A program made the position numbers and the translations under genes. The notes under the pieces are model-generated. The model saw nothing but the letters and a program-made list of their open reading frames with translations, ran no database searches and was not told where the DNA came from. From positions 1-64,000 of the forward strand of contig KV419414.1 of NCBI GenBank assembly GCA_001630475.1: a stretch of 64,000 nucleotides of DNA. The letters run 5' to 3'. Below, one piece after another: positions 10,870 through 23,885 of this stretch (positions are counted from its first letter, which is position 1; every line of letters starts with the position of its first letter). This DNA comes from Sistotremastrum niveocremeum HHB9708 (taxonomy: Eukaryota > Basidiomycota > Agaricomycetes > Sistotremastrales > Sistotremastraceae).

Positions 10870-11072
10870 GATGTAAATAAAGTAAATAATCTATATATTA
10901 ATATCAATTAAAACAAATAATATATATATTAATATCCGCGGATGATCCGGATAGCCTCGGATATCCGGAAAAATCCCAGATATCCGGCCTTATCCAGCCG
11001 CGGATGGGGGATGGGCCTCCGGAAAAAATGCCGGATATCCGCATCCGAGGATATAGCCCGTGCCGAACCTTA
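10870..11072. mobile_element. Probable right end of a hAT-type element with GGATATCC subterminal repeats
   Basis: AT-rich sequence (10870-10935) passes into a cluster of GGATATCC/CCGGATATC motifs and ends ...CCGTGCCGAACCTTA at 11072. Read inward this gives TAAGGTTCGGCACGGG, a hAT-like terminus with clustered subterminal motifs. The adjacent host sequence is the hypothetical gene ending at 11070. The other end is not visible and may lie in the gap. Inferred from one end only. Confidence 0.4.
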
Positions 11073-11981
11073 ATCATGTACACGTTGAACAATGTCTGCG
11101 GCCGACTTCCATCGCAGCTCTTTCTTTGCGAACTTGTCGAAGAAATCCAGTGCAACTGTGATACCCAATTTCCCTCTCTCGATGCAATTCTTGGCACCTT
11201 CACACCCAAATGCTGTAGGCGCGAAGACCTTCTCAGTACGGCGCTCAAAGGTCTGCCATGATGTTTCTTTCTCTAAGACGTCGGTATTCGAGAGGACAGC
11301 GCGAAGCGCGTTGGTGGCAGAGGCTAGAGGCACCTCGGATGGCATGATACGGACCATCCGTCGACAGGCTAGGGTGAGCGACCTGTAGCGCTGCTGGTCT
11401 TCATTGGGGGGTGTCATCTTGACCTCACGCGACTCGAACGTCCACACTGAATAATAAGGCGCGTGAAGGGTGTGCAGACGAGGATCGGTGATTTATTGAG
11501 AGACAGGGAGTAGGAGGAGTCAAAGGCGGGGGATGAAACGGGTGATTGAAATCTGCGAAAGACAGTTCGCGTTCAGTCCACGTTGGAGACAGAAAATAAT
11601 TGAACTTACTGAGATGCACAATCACATAAGTAAAATGAGCAACTCGGTCCATATCGTCTCTCAATTGGTCGAAGAAAATTCCAGGGGCACTGCCGGTCTT
11701 CGATCGAAGTGATCGTACATTGCTATCGGTCGTTGCATGGTTCGGCATGATCAGCGTCTAGCTTTGCCACCATCAGAGTCAAAAACAACTTTGTGAGATT
11801 GAGATGGACGAACCTTTAATGGCGGGCAGCACGCGTCTTGCTCAGAGTCCGAACGGATCCCATATCCCACCACCGAGAGCTTGATCAGCGCTGAGCTGTT
11901 CCAGCCAGCTAAAAGAACCCAGCGTCTCGACATCAAGTCGATCGCTGTATTGAGGGTCGTGGGGGCCACCAAGGCCGCCAT
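11070..11981 (-). pseudogene. Hypothetical gene, apparently truncated at its 3' end by a mobile element
   Basis: Three exons keep one frame: 11981-11814, 11757-11610 and 11446-11070, for about 230 aa. The first intron is 56 nt. The second is 163 nt and could hide another exon. The start ATG at 11981 has context CTACAATGG, but the first exon is open in two frames, so it is the weakest part. The middle reads GIFFDQLRDDMDRVAHFTYV and the last exon KLGITVALDFFDKFAKKE. I recognise no domain. The stop TAA (11072-11070) coincides with the first three bases of the putative element end, so the native C-terminus is probably missing. Confidence 0.45.
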
Positions 11982-12106
11982 TGTAGAAGGAAACGACCCC
12001 GATGCGGTCGTGGTGTGTCGTGGGTGATGGGAGCATGCGGCGCGACACGATGCAAGACGGCGAAGTCCGCCTCAAGTCTTACAAATACGATCACGTGTTA
12101 CGATTG

Positions 12107-12212
12107 CCAATTCTGGTGTATGTTGAGTCGCGTTACGTAACGCGTAACGCGGCCATTATGTGCCGATTTCGCCGTTCCTGGGAAACGTAACGCGTAACGG
12201 GCGTATGTTACG
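12107..12212. repeat. Cluster of GTAACG/CGTTAC repeats
   Basis: CGTTACGTAACGCGTAACGC at about 12131 and ACGTAACGCGTAACGG at about 12186, plus single GTTACG units on both sides. They form a short block of inverted and direct hexamers between two genes. It may be the subterminal part of a small transposon, but no ends were found. The rest of 12,090-12,825 shows no gene. Confidence 0.5.
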
Positions 12213-12825
12213 GTCGTATCAGTACAGTATAGCCTTCATCGTTGAGCGCTCGTTGACGAAGAGACTTGCTGCATTGGTTGTTCGACTTTTAAGTGCGAAC
12301 AGTCTCTCTGAAGCCATGACGAATGTTTGCGTCGTTGAAGGAGCGATGGGAGTTGAGAGGCAAAGCGGGCGTGATGAGTTATGTGAGAAGCCGATATGAA
12401 AAGAACAACGGCGAGATGAAATCGTGACAGAAAATTTGCGAGAAGCCGAGAGATATTCGGTTCGATGGTGGTTCGTTGCGAGCTGCACCGTTGTCGTGGA
12501 TTATGGACCTACGTATGGCGTCGTCGGAGGCAGAACACTGAACACGAGAGTCGTAGAACTAGACGGAATTCTCGGAATCGGAGTTCGGAGCTCTCTAACA
12601 GCGGACGATGACCCGCACATCGTTCAACGTTCACCGTCAGAGCTTCCGGTCTCGCTTACTTTCGCGGTCGGGATATACTCGTATGCGAAGGGTTCCTATA
12701 TAATCATCATGATGGTTTCGTAGATCGGATGTATGAGAGAGAGAAATGCATTTCAAGGCAAGAATTACACGATACAAGGAGAACCAATAAATGCACACAC
12801 AATCAAGACACAGCTACACCTAGAA

Positions 12826-15799
12826 CTAATCCATATCAACATCATCGTCCTCTTCATCACCACGATCTCTCTCTCCGAGTCTTGACGTCGATGGACCCGG
12901 AACAGTGCCTGCCCTTCGACGGGCGCCTCCACCGATAGTCGCAGGATTCAACGACGCGCGTTGACGCAGGAAGGCATCCATCACCGCAGGTCCTGCCAGG
13001 GGCATTCTTCCGAGTGGCTGTTGAGTGTTATGGTGGAGATGCGGCTGATGTTGTGGATGGTTATGTTGATAACGTCGACCAGCTGGACGTTGTGTCGGAT
13101 TTTGAGGAACTGTGAAAGTGACCTGGGAGACTTGAGGGTCGATGGATGGATGGATCGCAGGAGCAGCCCCGCGAGGAATATGGTTCGCGATGGTCGTAGG
13201 GGTATCGTCGGGAGTAGCAGTATAAATGATCGATGCGGAAGCAGTATTGGGGATGACAGGAGGTGCAGCCGTCCACGCAGAAGACGGCGCAGGTCGAGGT
13301 TGAGTGGGTTCGAGAGGGTGCGTAGGAGGAGGATGCGGGTGATGATGATGGTGATGATGGGGAGGCGCCGGAGCAACAAAGCCAGCAGCGGTTAACAAAG
13401 CGTTCGTCTCTCTCGTTGATCTCCTCTCTCTCTCGCGACCCGCCGTTTCTCTACCCCCTCCCGAACCACTCCCGGCGGTTGATCCTTCTTCAGGCAGATT
13501 AGCAGTTGCGTCATCTCCTTCTTTAGCGCTGCACCAAAATCGATGACCTTCCTGCCACGCTCTACTCTGACATTCTTTCCCACAGTATTTTGCTTTCCGA
13601 CACCTTCGGCACTTGGCAAATTCCCTCGGGAAACGTTCCCATCTGCCACAGAGCATATTGGCACACTGACGAGTACCTCCCCTAGACTCGTCCTTACGAC
13701 ATGCGTTGCGCATGATCACGCTCGCCCAATAATGTATGTCGGCGGGGAGCATGGGTGGAGGATTAGGAAGATTGATTTCGGCGGGGGAAGGAATGAAGGT
13801 GAAGCGCTCGACGAGTGAGAAGACGTTCGTCGTACCAGGGACAGCGACAGTAGGGCGGGATGCAATGTCGGCCGTGGGTGGATCAGGAGGGGGATACTGG
13901 AACCAAGACGTCCTGGAAGACGTCGAGGTGGTAGAAGACGATACTTCTTTCTCCTTCTCTCTGAGATTCCTCTGGCCCGCGACGAACCGAATGAAACTCC
14001 CGTTCGCCTCCTTATCCTTATCCTTGGTCGCTGGGAGCTCCTCTTTACTGACTTCCTTTCCCTTATGGGATCCAGGGCCATTCAGATAATTCCGTGGCTT
14101 GTAGAAAGCTTGTCGAACGTGAGGATACTTGCTAAGATAAGCAAGTAGTTGCAACGCAAGCAAGACGTCTTCTTCGCGATAGGGACCCTCATCACCGACA
14201 CTCCGTCCAGTTCCTCCTGAATTCCCTGCGCTCGAAGGTTGCAAAGGAGCCGGCGGTACGAATCTGGTATTCGCAGCGGGAGTTCGTTCATCACTGTGAT
14301 GATGTGATCGAAGGGTTTGGGTAGGCGTGGTCCCGGGAAGATTGGCGTTGACTGCTCGAGGAGTCGTCTCCTCGATGTTCCTCGGCGTAGTGGTACCGCC
14401 TCGGTGAGCATCAACTGACGGCGAAGTCTGATCGCCTAGAGGAGTAATCCTCCCATCATCGCCTGTACCCGCTGGAGCTTGGATGTCAATCGCAGCTCCA
14501 GGAGCTCCAGGTGGAGCACCCATAGCGAGATCGTCGTTGCCGACATTAACTCCGACACCCTCAAATCCATCCCTCATGACGAATTCGGGATCGAGATTGA
14601 GCATATTGACTTCTACGAAATCGCCGTTCATTGGGATGGGCATAGCGATATGACCGTTAGATGCCGTCGGACTGGAGGGATCGTTGTCGACGATCCCGAC
14701 TGCATGAGGGCTGGTGCTTGGAGCGCCAGGTGAAGGGGAGTGACTGGGAGACGCATCGGATGCAGAAGCTGATGCAGCGGAATCGGCGGAAGACGGTGTG
14801 GGTGTAGTTAAGGAGGAAGGTCCAGGCAGACCCGAAGCTTGAAAGAAAGAGGGGCGATTGGAGCGAGATGATCTCCGTCGCGCAGGAGAGCGGTGGTCGT
14901 GTGGAGGATGAAAATTAAAATTGGCGGTTGTGAGATGGGCGGCGGTATGTTCATTGAAGGTCGAACGGTCGGTAGGTCGCGTGGCAGTCGTTAATGCATT
15001 GATCGGTTGATTTGGTTCGGTGGGTGTGTGACTGGAGGAGACATCGGCGGAGTCGGGTTCGTTCATCTCGGAATCCTGGGACCAAGTCAGACATGTTCCG
15101 AATATTAAATGAGGATACTAACCTCGAGCGCAGAAGTGTTTCTCGGCCGTTGAAGTTCTGCTTGGAGGAGCTGAAGTTCCCTATGTCTGGTTTCTCTCCG
15201 CTGGGCTCGACTCTCTCGACTCTCCCTCGGCTGACCACTCGCACTCGCTCCCGGAACCGTTGAGAACCCTTTGCTAGTTAACCACGTCTCCAATAGGCAC
15301 GTCACAACGTCCAAAGCCCCTGCCTGAACCACCCGACTCCGTATCGGTTCGCTTCCTCTCACGCCGATATTCACGATACATTGGAAGGCGAGAGAGAAGC
15401 GATAGGCGGCATGTTTATCGTAATTCGTGAGTGGAAATTGTGACGGTGCGCGAGGTTGTCGGATAGAAGGTGATGGTACAGAAAGACCATAGAAAAGAGC
15501 GGGGTTTTCGGGTGGTGGCGGGGAGACGCAGAAGTCGCGAAGGAGTCTAACTAATCGTTCGAGGCCACCATCCGTGATGAGGATTTCGCGGATCCTTGGA
15601 CTGGTGCTCGTGAGGTACGTGAGATGCGTGAGGGAGTTGAACAGGGGCAACGGTGAGTTGGTGTCCAGCGCTGTATTGATATCAGTGATCGTCCGAACAG
15701 CTCAATGCGAAGAAATTTACCTCGTCTGTCGTATAGTTGAGATGATATACAGACACAAGCCTTGTTTTGCGCTGGAAATGCGAAGTTCGACTCACGCAT
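12826..15799 (-). CDS. mub1: MYND-type zinc finger protein, Mub1/samB family
   Basis: Three exons: 15799-15721, 15670-15123 and 15075-12826, with introns of 50 and 47 nt, giving 958 aa. The N-terminus (MRESNFAFPAQNKACV ... LFNSLTHLTYLTST) is the conserved helical, ARM-like start of the family. A long Ser/Pro/Thr-rich and His-rich low-complexity region surrounds a second conserved stretch (LLALQLLAYLSKYPHVRQAF). The MYND finger spans about residues 680-724, with CANMLC, CRRCRKAKYC, CQSRAW and HRFWC supplying the Cys/His ligands. In yeast Mub1 partners the E3 ligase Ubr2 and the E2 Rad6 to degrade the proteasome regulator Rpn4; in Aspergillus samB affects conidiophore development. The role here is inferred from the family. 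It is the clearest single-copy host gene in the window. Confidence 0.93.
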
Positions 15800-18700
15800 C
15801 CTGGGGGTCGCGGTCGTCGTCGAGGGAGGTGAGGCAGCTCCTATTCAAGCTCCGACTCCTTTCTTCGTCAGCGACGACTGACCAAGATTTTGACTGTTCT
15901 CGTTCTTTGGTTGATGCTCGAATATTCCTAGCGTCTTGTACTTCTTCGAGAGCGTTGAATTATATAGAACATCCGGAATCTACGCGAAATACAAGACTTT
16001 ATATTCGGCGGCCATTTCGGAGGCGACATCCGAAGACCCAAGACATCCGAAACAACCTCGATATCTCTTCCGATACAATCTTGTGCGACGGAAACAGCGA
16101 GTCGATCGTTTCTTACGACCATGCTGAACATACATTGATGCTCCCTCACCGTGAACTTATCGGTTTATTAATAAGAGCCACGTCATCTCCATTGATCTTA
16201 GGTGACGCCATCAGCTCCCGACGGATTCCTCCAACCTAGCTTTTCCAGTTTGGATCAATCTACGGTCGATTTCTCCCCTAATCATGGCACTCTGTTCAGG
16301 AAATGCAGGTCCGGGATTCTCAAAAGATCGAATAGTGCGGTGCATTCTCCAGGTATAGACACAGCGAACGAGATGATTCCTGTAGCCAAATAAACGAAGG
16401 ACGTCATGTGGAGGCTTCTTTGCTCAGTAAATGGCTCTAATCGAACGCTACATACGAGTCTGGTAAGCACCAAACCTTTTTCAGAATCATCATCGAAAAT
16501 TTAACTGGGCGTCACCGACAGGTCTCACGTCGTAGATGCTGAACCACGAATTCATTATTAGCTCACTACCCGACTTTTCATAAACCCTTAATGTAAGAAC
16601 CCATGAACTCTCGCGATGCATAGCCTACTCAGTCTTCTTCTCTTGGCTTAATTGCTGGAACCTTCCATGAGCGCGAAAAGAACCTGAAGTGTTGCCACGG
16701 CCGTAAAGGTTTGTCCATCGTCCATATAGTCCCTCAATCCTGGTCGGAAACACGTCCGATCCCCTGACCGCGGGTTCAGCATTCTTTCCACCACCGACTC
16801 TTGAGCTATGGCCGTCCGATGTGCAATGCTGAGACCACTGCGCCGCAGCGTCTTTCAGAACAACCCAGCCACCGAGCGAACACTACGGTTCTTTCCTCGA
16901 TAAGGAAACATTGCCGGTGTCTTATCTTGATCACCGCCCGCACACTTGCGAAGAGAACGGATCACTGCTTGACGAACAGAGCTGTTGTCTGGTCAAATAT
17001 CAAAGTCCAAGGTAGTGTGTGCGTATTCCTTCAATGGCCGCAGCGCTCTATTCACGATGACCGTCAGATCAAGTCCTTCGATACCTCGACTTCTATCTGT
17101 TCGGCGGCCTATATCGTTCGCAAACTCCTTTAGCGATATTCGCTCTGATTGCTAAGGGTCTCGAGTGAGATAAGTCTCCCATACTCCAAACAATTCCCAA
17201 TCTTTGAGGTACCCATTAGCTTTTGTTCACTCACCATCATGATCTCTGAGCGGAGTTGCTAGGGTGTTCCGGTATGCGCGCTCAAATCATAGGTCCATTC
17301 CAAGATAGTCTCATGAAAATTCGTGTCGTGATTTTACGTTTTACGATTCGACATCAAGTCTCTTTCACATATCTTTTCGATGACAAAAAAACTCAGTCTC
17401 ACAATTCAACTCATTTAGCGGAGAATATCATTTCTCCTACAATAACGTATTCAACGATGTTCAACCGTAAGTCCCTCAAAACGTTGATTGCATCGGTTCT
17501 TGATCTTACCACTCTCCGTAGACATTCTTCGAATCGTTCTCGGCGATAAGATTGGACGATCATCCGCGTAGACAGACAGCTATCATTCCACTAACCCCCG
17601 GTCAATAGTGTTTCATCAACAATAGTGGTTGCTAGGCGAATCTTGAAGCACCACTATCGTATGTTCTACCCTAGAGACCCGAGGCGATCTCACCACCCTG
17701 CGCTCAAGCAGACGACTCTAGTCAAGGGGATCAAGCTTGAAAATCTTCTACTACTAGTGATGTCTCTCGTCTTCGATCTCCCATGACTAACTGCAGAACA
17801 CTTGCTCCGACATCGAACATTCAATATATCAAGTGTGATGCGGTGCGATTCTGTTACCCGTGTTCAACATTGCAGGCTATTCGAATATAAATTTCAGTTT
17901 CTTGCTATTCTTGTGCTCAAAACATTCGACGACTTTTGGTTCCGGAAGCTGGAAATAACTCCGCGCCTATGGCAGACGCCACACCGCTTGTCAATCCGCA
18001 AACTCCTCTTGTTCATTCAACGTCCGAGAACGCCCCAAGCTGCTCGCATCCTAGTACTTAACCGCAGGATGTTATCGCACCTACATATCCTGAATCGTCT
18101 TCCAAATTAATCTCGACCACACCCTGGAAGATTCACAGGAGGGATTAAAGAGGGTACCTCCGGTTGGCGCTCGGTCGTTTTCCGTTCGCGTCATCAAGAA
18201 ATACCTGATTCTTTTAGCGCATCAGAACTACCCCTGAGAGGATCTACGTCGCCGAAGCCACGCATGTCAGGCTTCAGCGTTTTCCCATCCTCGTGTTCAT
18301 TTCGCCGGTCCGTCAGCAGGCGGAGTTTCAAATATTCAGTTCTATCTCGATTGTGGTTCATTTCATAGCAAGCCCTCAAGCCCACATGTGACAAGAGCTC
18401 AGACCCCGCTTAGCTCCATTCGACTAGCATCCAGAGTCGTACAACAAGAATAGTCAGGTTCTGGATTACCACAGCCTAACTCCGCCCTTGCAGCACAGCT
18501 TTGTTTATTCGACACAGTCGATGATGACGATGACGCTCGCACAGGACAGGAATGAACTAGTTTCTACTAGTATTTGCATCCAATGCGCCTCATAGCTTCA
18601 CAAATACGCTAATCGAGTCTTGATAACCCCGAAGCACATATGTTGGATCGCGGGATTCACCCCATTACGTGCACCATTGAAGTGTATGCTCTTTAACTGT

Positions 18701-20034
18701 CACACCCTCCGTCCTCATTCTGACGATTCTGACAGTTTTATCTCGCTAGTTCCTGGTGTTATGATTTGGTTGCAGTCGGAGGCATGAATTGCAAGCAAGA
18801 AGGAACTGGGCTGGTCGCACTACGATCCAGGAATTCGGATATCAAGCAGATCCAATTCGTTAGGTCTCTAATCGTAGATCAGCTTTGTTCACGTACAGCA
18901 ACCGATCACGATATGGTCTTGTACTCTTTAGAGCATGACCCTGTCTGGTCCATATGCCAGGCTGACTACCGATATTAAGTTCTCTAGTGCGATCAGTCTG
19001 TCATTACTCATGTTCATAAATTGAATGCGACCAACCCTAATCCGTAAGCGATTCCAGGAACATCAGTCACGACAATCCCTGAAATGTGAGGCCCAAGATA
19101 TCCACCTCATGCGCTAACGGCCTCGGTAGATGTGATTATCGGGGTCGCAGTATTGGCTATTGATTATTTTACTGGCTCTGCCGCCGTATTTGGGGCGACG
19201 CTCGTGAGTTGACTGCTACCCCAGTCATCGATATTCTAGCCTTGTTTGCCGCCCAAATAAGCGCCGTAACGAAATTACTGTGACTCATTGTGAGTTATCG
19301 TCACTGAAGGTCGCTTCAAGTCTTACTAGTAGTTCAATCTCCTGCTCCAAATCCACCGAAGACAACATGACCGCAGCCCGAGAGATGTTATGAAGGGCTG
19401 AAATTTGCAGCATCCATATTCTTTCGTGGGTCGCGCGGCGCTCAGCGCTCAGTACTTCTGTCAATCCCAGTCGATGTAACTGTGGACTAGCAACCTGAGA
19501 TCAGCCAAGGGAGTTGGTGCACTCACCGGGATACGGCGCTTGCCGCTGCCGACATCGAAGTTAGTGTGAATAAAAAGAATTGTACGACGAGTTCTTGATG
19601 TTTGTATTACCAAAAGTTCCGTCTATGTCAGTCTAACAGGCGTTCCGTTGGTGTCCCACTTCTGCTACGTAAGACGCTGCTTCCCAGGTCGAATTGGGGA
19701 AATCATTCAGGCTTCCGCCGTTTCTTCACGGGTGGCTTCATCGCGGACCCCAAATATCGATGTGCTATGTCTCCCATGAATGGAAGCCCGAGGGTTCTTC
19801 TTTACTTCTTTTCATTGAGAGCTGGGATTGCCTGTGATTATTGGTCACGGAAAGGCAAGCAGTCATGTTCCCCTACTATTCACCGTCTCTGACTCCACGA
19901 GTCTCTCATCCCAATACGTGATTAGAGGATATGAATGTTGCATTCATAGAAATTAAAGCAGCTATAGCTCTGATTTTACGTCGCTCAATCATAGTCCTGA
20001 TATCAGAATGGTCAGAATACAAGACCGATCGTAA
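15800..20034. other. Gene-poor region, nothing supported
   Basis: Open frames are short on all six frames and none shows a recognisable motif, signal peptide or intron series. The first few hundred bases must include the mub1 promoter. I found no tRNA, rRNA or transposon ends. Confidence 0.5.
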
Positions 20035-20345
20035 TTGCCAGGCACTGACCCAGGTTTACTTATTCGTTGTCGGCAATACAGGCAGATGAAATCCGGGGCC
20101 TGGGAGGGGGGTTCGTGCCCATGGGCAGGAGGGGCCTCGCGAGGGGGTACTGGGCAAGCCCTCCCGTCAAGGCTGCCCCTTCGGCGAAACTCAACAAGCC
20201 TCCCTGGCCTTGGGCATTCCCTCCATCGCAGACCCACTACGTCATCGGCTTGGGCATTCCCTACCCTCTCTCGACGCCGTTCTCGGCTGACCGCCCCCGG
20301 CAGCTAGACTGGGCATGCCCAACGTCGGTTACTAGTAACCCCGGT
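20035..20345 (+). repeat. GC-rich dispersed repeat, copy A
   Basis: A GC-rich island in AT-richer surroundings. It shares GGGGGGTTCGTGCCCATGGG followed by CAGGAGGGGCCTCGCGAGG, the CTCGGCGAAACTC-like block and GGGCATGCCC palindromes with the inverted copy at 23.5-23.9 kb. The similarity reads through in several frames, so it is nucleotide-level. No terminal repeats or target duplication were found. Confidence 0.6.
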
Positions 20346-20349
20346 TACC

Positions 20350-23300
20350 CATGTCTTGACTCGAGAGGTATATCCAGCTGTATCATTGTTTATTTGGAAC
20401 TAAATGTTCTGCTCTATCGGCTTGAGGTCTCGCCAACGGACGACTTGAGCGTTTCGGCCTGGGTTTGTAGTTCTGTTCACTCGCTCTCTCGTTGTATGAT
20501 AACTTGTATCACCGAAGAAAGGTGTTAAACAGCAATTATATTGCCTATCTATTCTTCAAAACGATTGGGCGTATCAGGGACAGTGAGGGTGAATACCGAT
20601 CGTGACAAAACGAGATCCGAACTTGATTCCGAAGAGCACCGCACAAAGGGAAGTAAGCGCTGGGATTGGAAAGGGCAATTTGGCCTACAAGACTGATGAT
20701 CAGAATGAGATTCCTATGGCAGGATATGCCTCAAAATTGGGTTGCAGGAGAGTCAACAACATATCGACAGCGATACCAAGAGCCTGGGAGGCAATGAGAA
20801 TGGGTATTTCAAGTTCACATAGCCAGATAGTAATAGTACGACGGTGGGCGAGTTGGAGAAAGAACGAGAGGCCACGATCCTATTCTGAAAGATATGCGAC
20901 CGGACCTCATCGCAGTCAGTACATAGCGATAGACTGAGGGAAAAATTAGAGGACTCGGACGCACCTTGGATGGGACGTTCAGCTCAATTCAGCTTGGGAG
21001 CCTCCTTTTCGTCACCTTATCGTACGCGTCCTCTCATCATTCAGAAGATGATACAAAGACCCATATACAGTATTGCCCACAAGTTTTGAGGGCAGGAACA
21101 GTGACAAGTGAAAGACCGACACCCAAAGTATGATGGTATCGTAAGGGATACTATTGGCATGGGTGAGATGAGCGAGCTGATGTGCGCCGAGCGATAGCAT
21201 CGAGTAACGATAAAGGTCATTTGAAGACGGGGAGGTACAAGTGTGCTGGTTGGATCCTCATCTGATTTCGCTGACAATGTATGGCTGGGGGGTTGTGATC
21301 GCAAGCTGCTAGAGAGCGTAGTTCCGGAGCAGCCTGAGAGAATAAGCGCGCAAAGCCTTGAGGTGCGCTAGCTGTGATTGATCCAATTCGAACCGTCACA
21401 ATCGACACTTTATGGCTCTAGGTTACCCAGAACTATGCTCTAGGCTGTTATATCTCCGAAATACAGCGACGAACTTGACGGATTTGGCAAATCTACCACC
21501 CTCCAGAAAGTCAATTTCCTCTCACCAGCGAGTCACCAGCATCTCGCGAGGATTCTCGCCTCAGCAAGGCCTCGATTAGACTCGCGGCATTAACACAAGG
21601 AGATTTCTGTTGAACTCAAATTACAACGCTCAGCCTCAGAGAGACCGGTGACGAGTTGTGCGACTAGTAAGAATGTAAGCCTATCGTGGACGCTTGGAAT
21701 TGGGGATGCTTGGAAGGCTGAGACTGCGCGTGGCGAGTCACGCTAGAGAATTGTTCAGGACAAACTATGGTCCATCAGACATCTCCGATGATCTCAACCG
21801 TTGGCTGAACCTTGCGACACTTGATAGCACAAATATCTTATTATCACTGAATGTTCAAATCACTCTTGCAAATTGGCTGCTTTTTCATGTGCCATGCCGC
21901 CTGCCCTCCTCGCAGCTTCGTTTATCCAACAGCCTCTCAGGCCCTCCAACAATATCAACACTCCGTGTTGCTCTCTTAGCCTCCGAATCAGTCCAAATTC
22001 GGCAGCTTTCTCTTTTCTTTGGTTGCCAATTTAGTCTATGTATTTAGGTTGCCCGGCTCCCTACTGGCCCTACACGACTCGGCGTGTCACAAAAGGATGG
22101 CGACTTCTTTCGTTCCTTCTGAATTGTCCAAAACATCAAACCAACACCCTCTTCATCTTCCGCATTTGCTGTCCAGGCTGTAGTGAGTGCTCGGGTGCTG
22201 TGATATGACTCATCACTGACCGAGAATAGCATGATCACTATCCTTCCTTCCTTTCGATCCAAGGCCCCAAATATTCGATTTTTCTCGTTCTTAATCATTG
22301 AGAAGCGACAACAATCACTCTGCCTTATCCATACTCTTTCGACTTCGCCTCCGTACCTGCAGCAGTGACCTGCTACCGCTCTTCGGCTTCAATTCGACCT
22401 ACAACGTTCCTTTTCCCTGTCAATTCACGATTGTCGTTTGCTCATTGATCATACTAGTACACTCTACTCCTCCGTCAACGTCTAGATTCCCGCTGTCATA
22501 CTTGCCAAGCTTGTGTTTGACATTAATCTTCAAGGGTTCAAGCCATCACTCTTCCCCTTGTTGCGACTCGCCGATGCAATAATAAATCACCCTCGCATTC
22601 TATCTCAAGATACAGTACATTCTCAAATCAATAACAACATCCTCCGTCGTTTGCATATCATGTCAAACGGCTCACGGCTCTCGTATGCATTCATGTAGAC
22701 TTAGGCCGGTCTGGATCTTTCTTTTGACTGGTCAATCTCTGCTACAGAATCTACTATAAATACTCTCATGTATTGATCGATTGACATCCAATCTATACTC
22801 TTTTATGTGCTACTGTATATATAAAACCGTCCAAGGCCTACATGAGTGAATACAGGAGTATGAAAAATCAACATGATTGAATAAAAAAGAGCCACGCCTT
22901 TGAAAGTCTGATTGGAGTCTTCAAACTATCAATCGTCGAGTAGCTCGCAATCTTCGATGGCGGATCCCGCAGAGAAAGGTTTGGGACAAGGTGACGAGGC
23001 CATTTATGAGGAGAAGAAGTCGAAGCGTGTGAGAATGATGATTAGAGCGATGACTGAGCATGTGGAATTGTGATTTCTCATGCGAAGGTCGAGGATTAAG
23101 GAGTGTAGATAGCTTTTTCGAGAGTGTCGGGGATGTCGAGTCCAATAGTGATTTTCGCAGGTTTCGTGGGAATGCGATAGGAACGGGCTGTCACGTCTTA
23201 GGAATGATTCATAGATCGAGCGGATATTTCAGACGTAAAGGACGACGCTGAAAGGAGGGTGGACGGTCGAGACGATGATAGTAAACGAAGTCGAAAGGCG

Positions 23301-23529
23301 TAGGTCGGAGTTTGAAAAATGAACGTGATCACGGTCGTTTTAGACGCTGGGCTCATCGAAACAAAAACGAAGACAAGGACGAATATGAAGGACTCAGCGC
23401 ATAGCTACTAGTAAGGTAGGATACCTTACAGTACGGACTGTACGGAAGTCTCATTCCGAATTGTATATAGAACCTTCAGATTCGCCTGTTTGCTAATACT
23501 ACACTGCTAGAATGTTTGACGTACCCTCG
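20350..23529. other. Gene-poor region, nothing supported
   Basis: Only short open frames with no recognisable features. The longest (21694-22047, plus, 117 codons) has no motif I know and no intron pattern around it. Confidence 0.45.
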
Positions 23530-23885
23530 TGCCAGTCGTGCCTAGTTATGGGCATCGCGAACTCTGTCCTTGAATAGCATGCCTGGGCACGCCCACGCCG
23601 AGCATGGGCATGCCCCAGAAGGCCGGACACTTAAGCGAAGAGTTTCGCCGAGAGCCCGTGCCCATCTTCGCTTGAAAGCACTGAGGCACGCCCACAGATG
23701 TGTGGGCATGCCCAAGGGGCCTTGCGAGGCCCTTCCTGCCCATGGGTACAAACCCCCCTCCGAGGTGCACTTTCCAATCTGCCTGGCCTGTTGTCGGTGT
23801 CACAGCTTTGCCGAGTCGGTGTGCGTTACCCTGACTCACAATCAAAAGTTGTAGATCCCTTGTTACGGGGATACCAGGGACCGGA
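23530..23885 (-). repeat. GC-rich dispersed repeat, copy B (inverted)
   Basis: On the minus strand it matches copy A: GGGGGGTTTGTACCCATGGG, then CAGGAAGGGCCTCGCAAGG, then GGGCATGCCC units. It is roughly 75-80 percent alike by eye in the core, so the copies are not recent. Confidence 0.6.

Noticed and set aside
9927-10907. Long frames across the gap
   Set aside because: They exist only because the N run contains no stop.
12826-13400. Ser/His-rich plus-strand frame opposite the mub1 3' end
   Set aside because: Shadow of the His/Pro-rich low-complexity tail of mub1.
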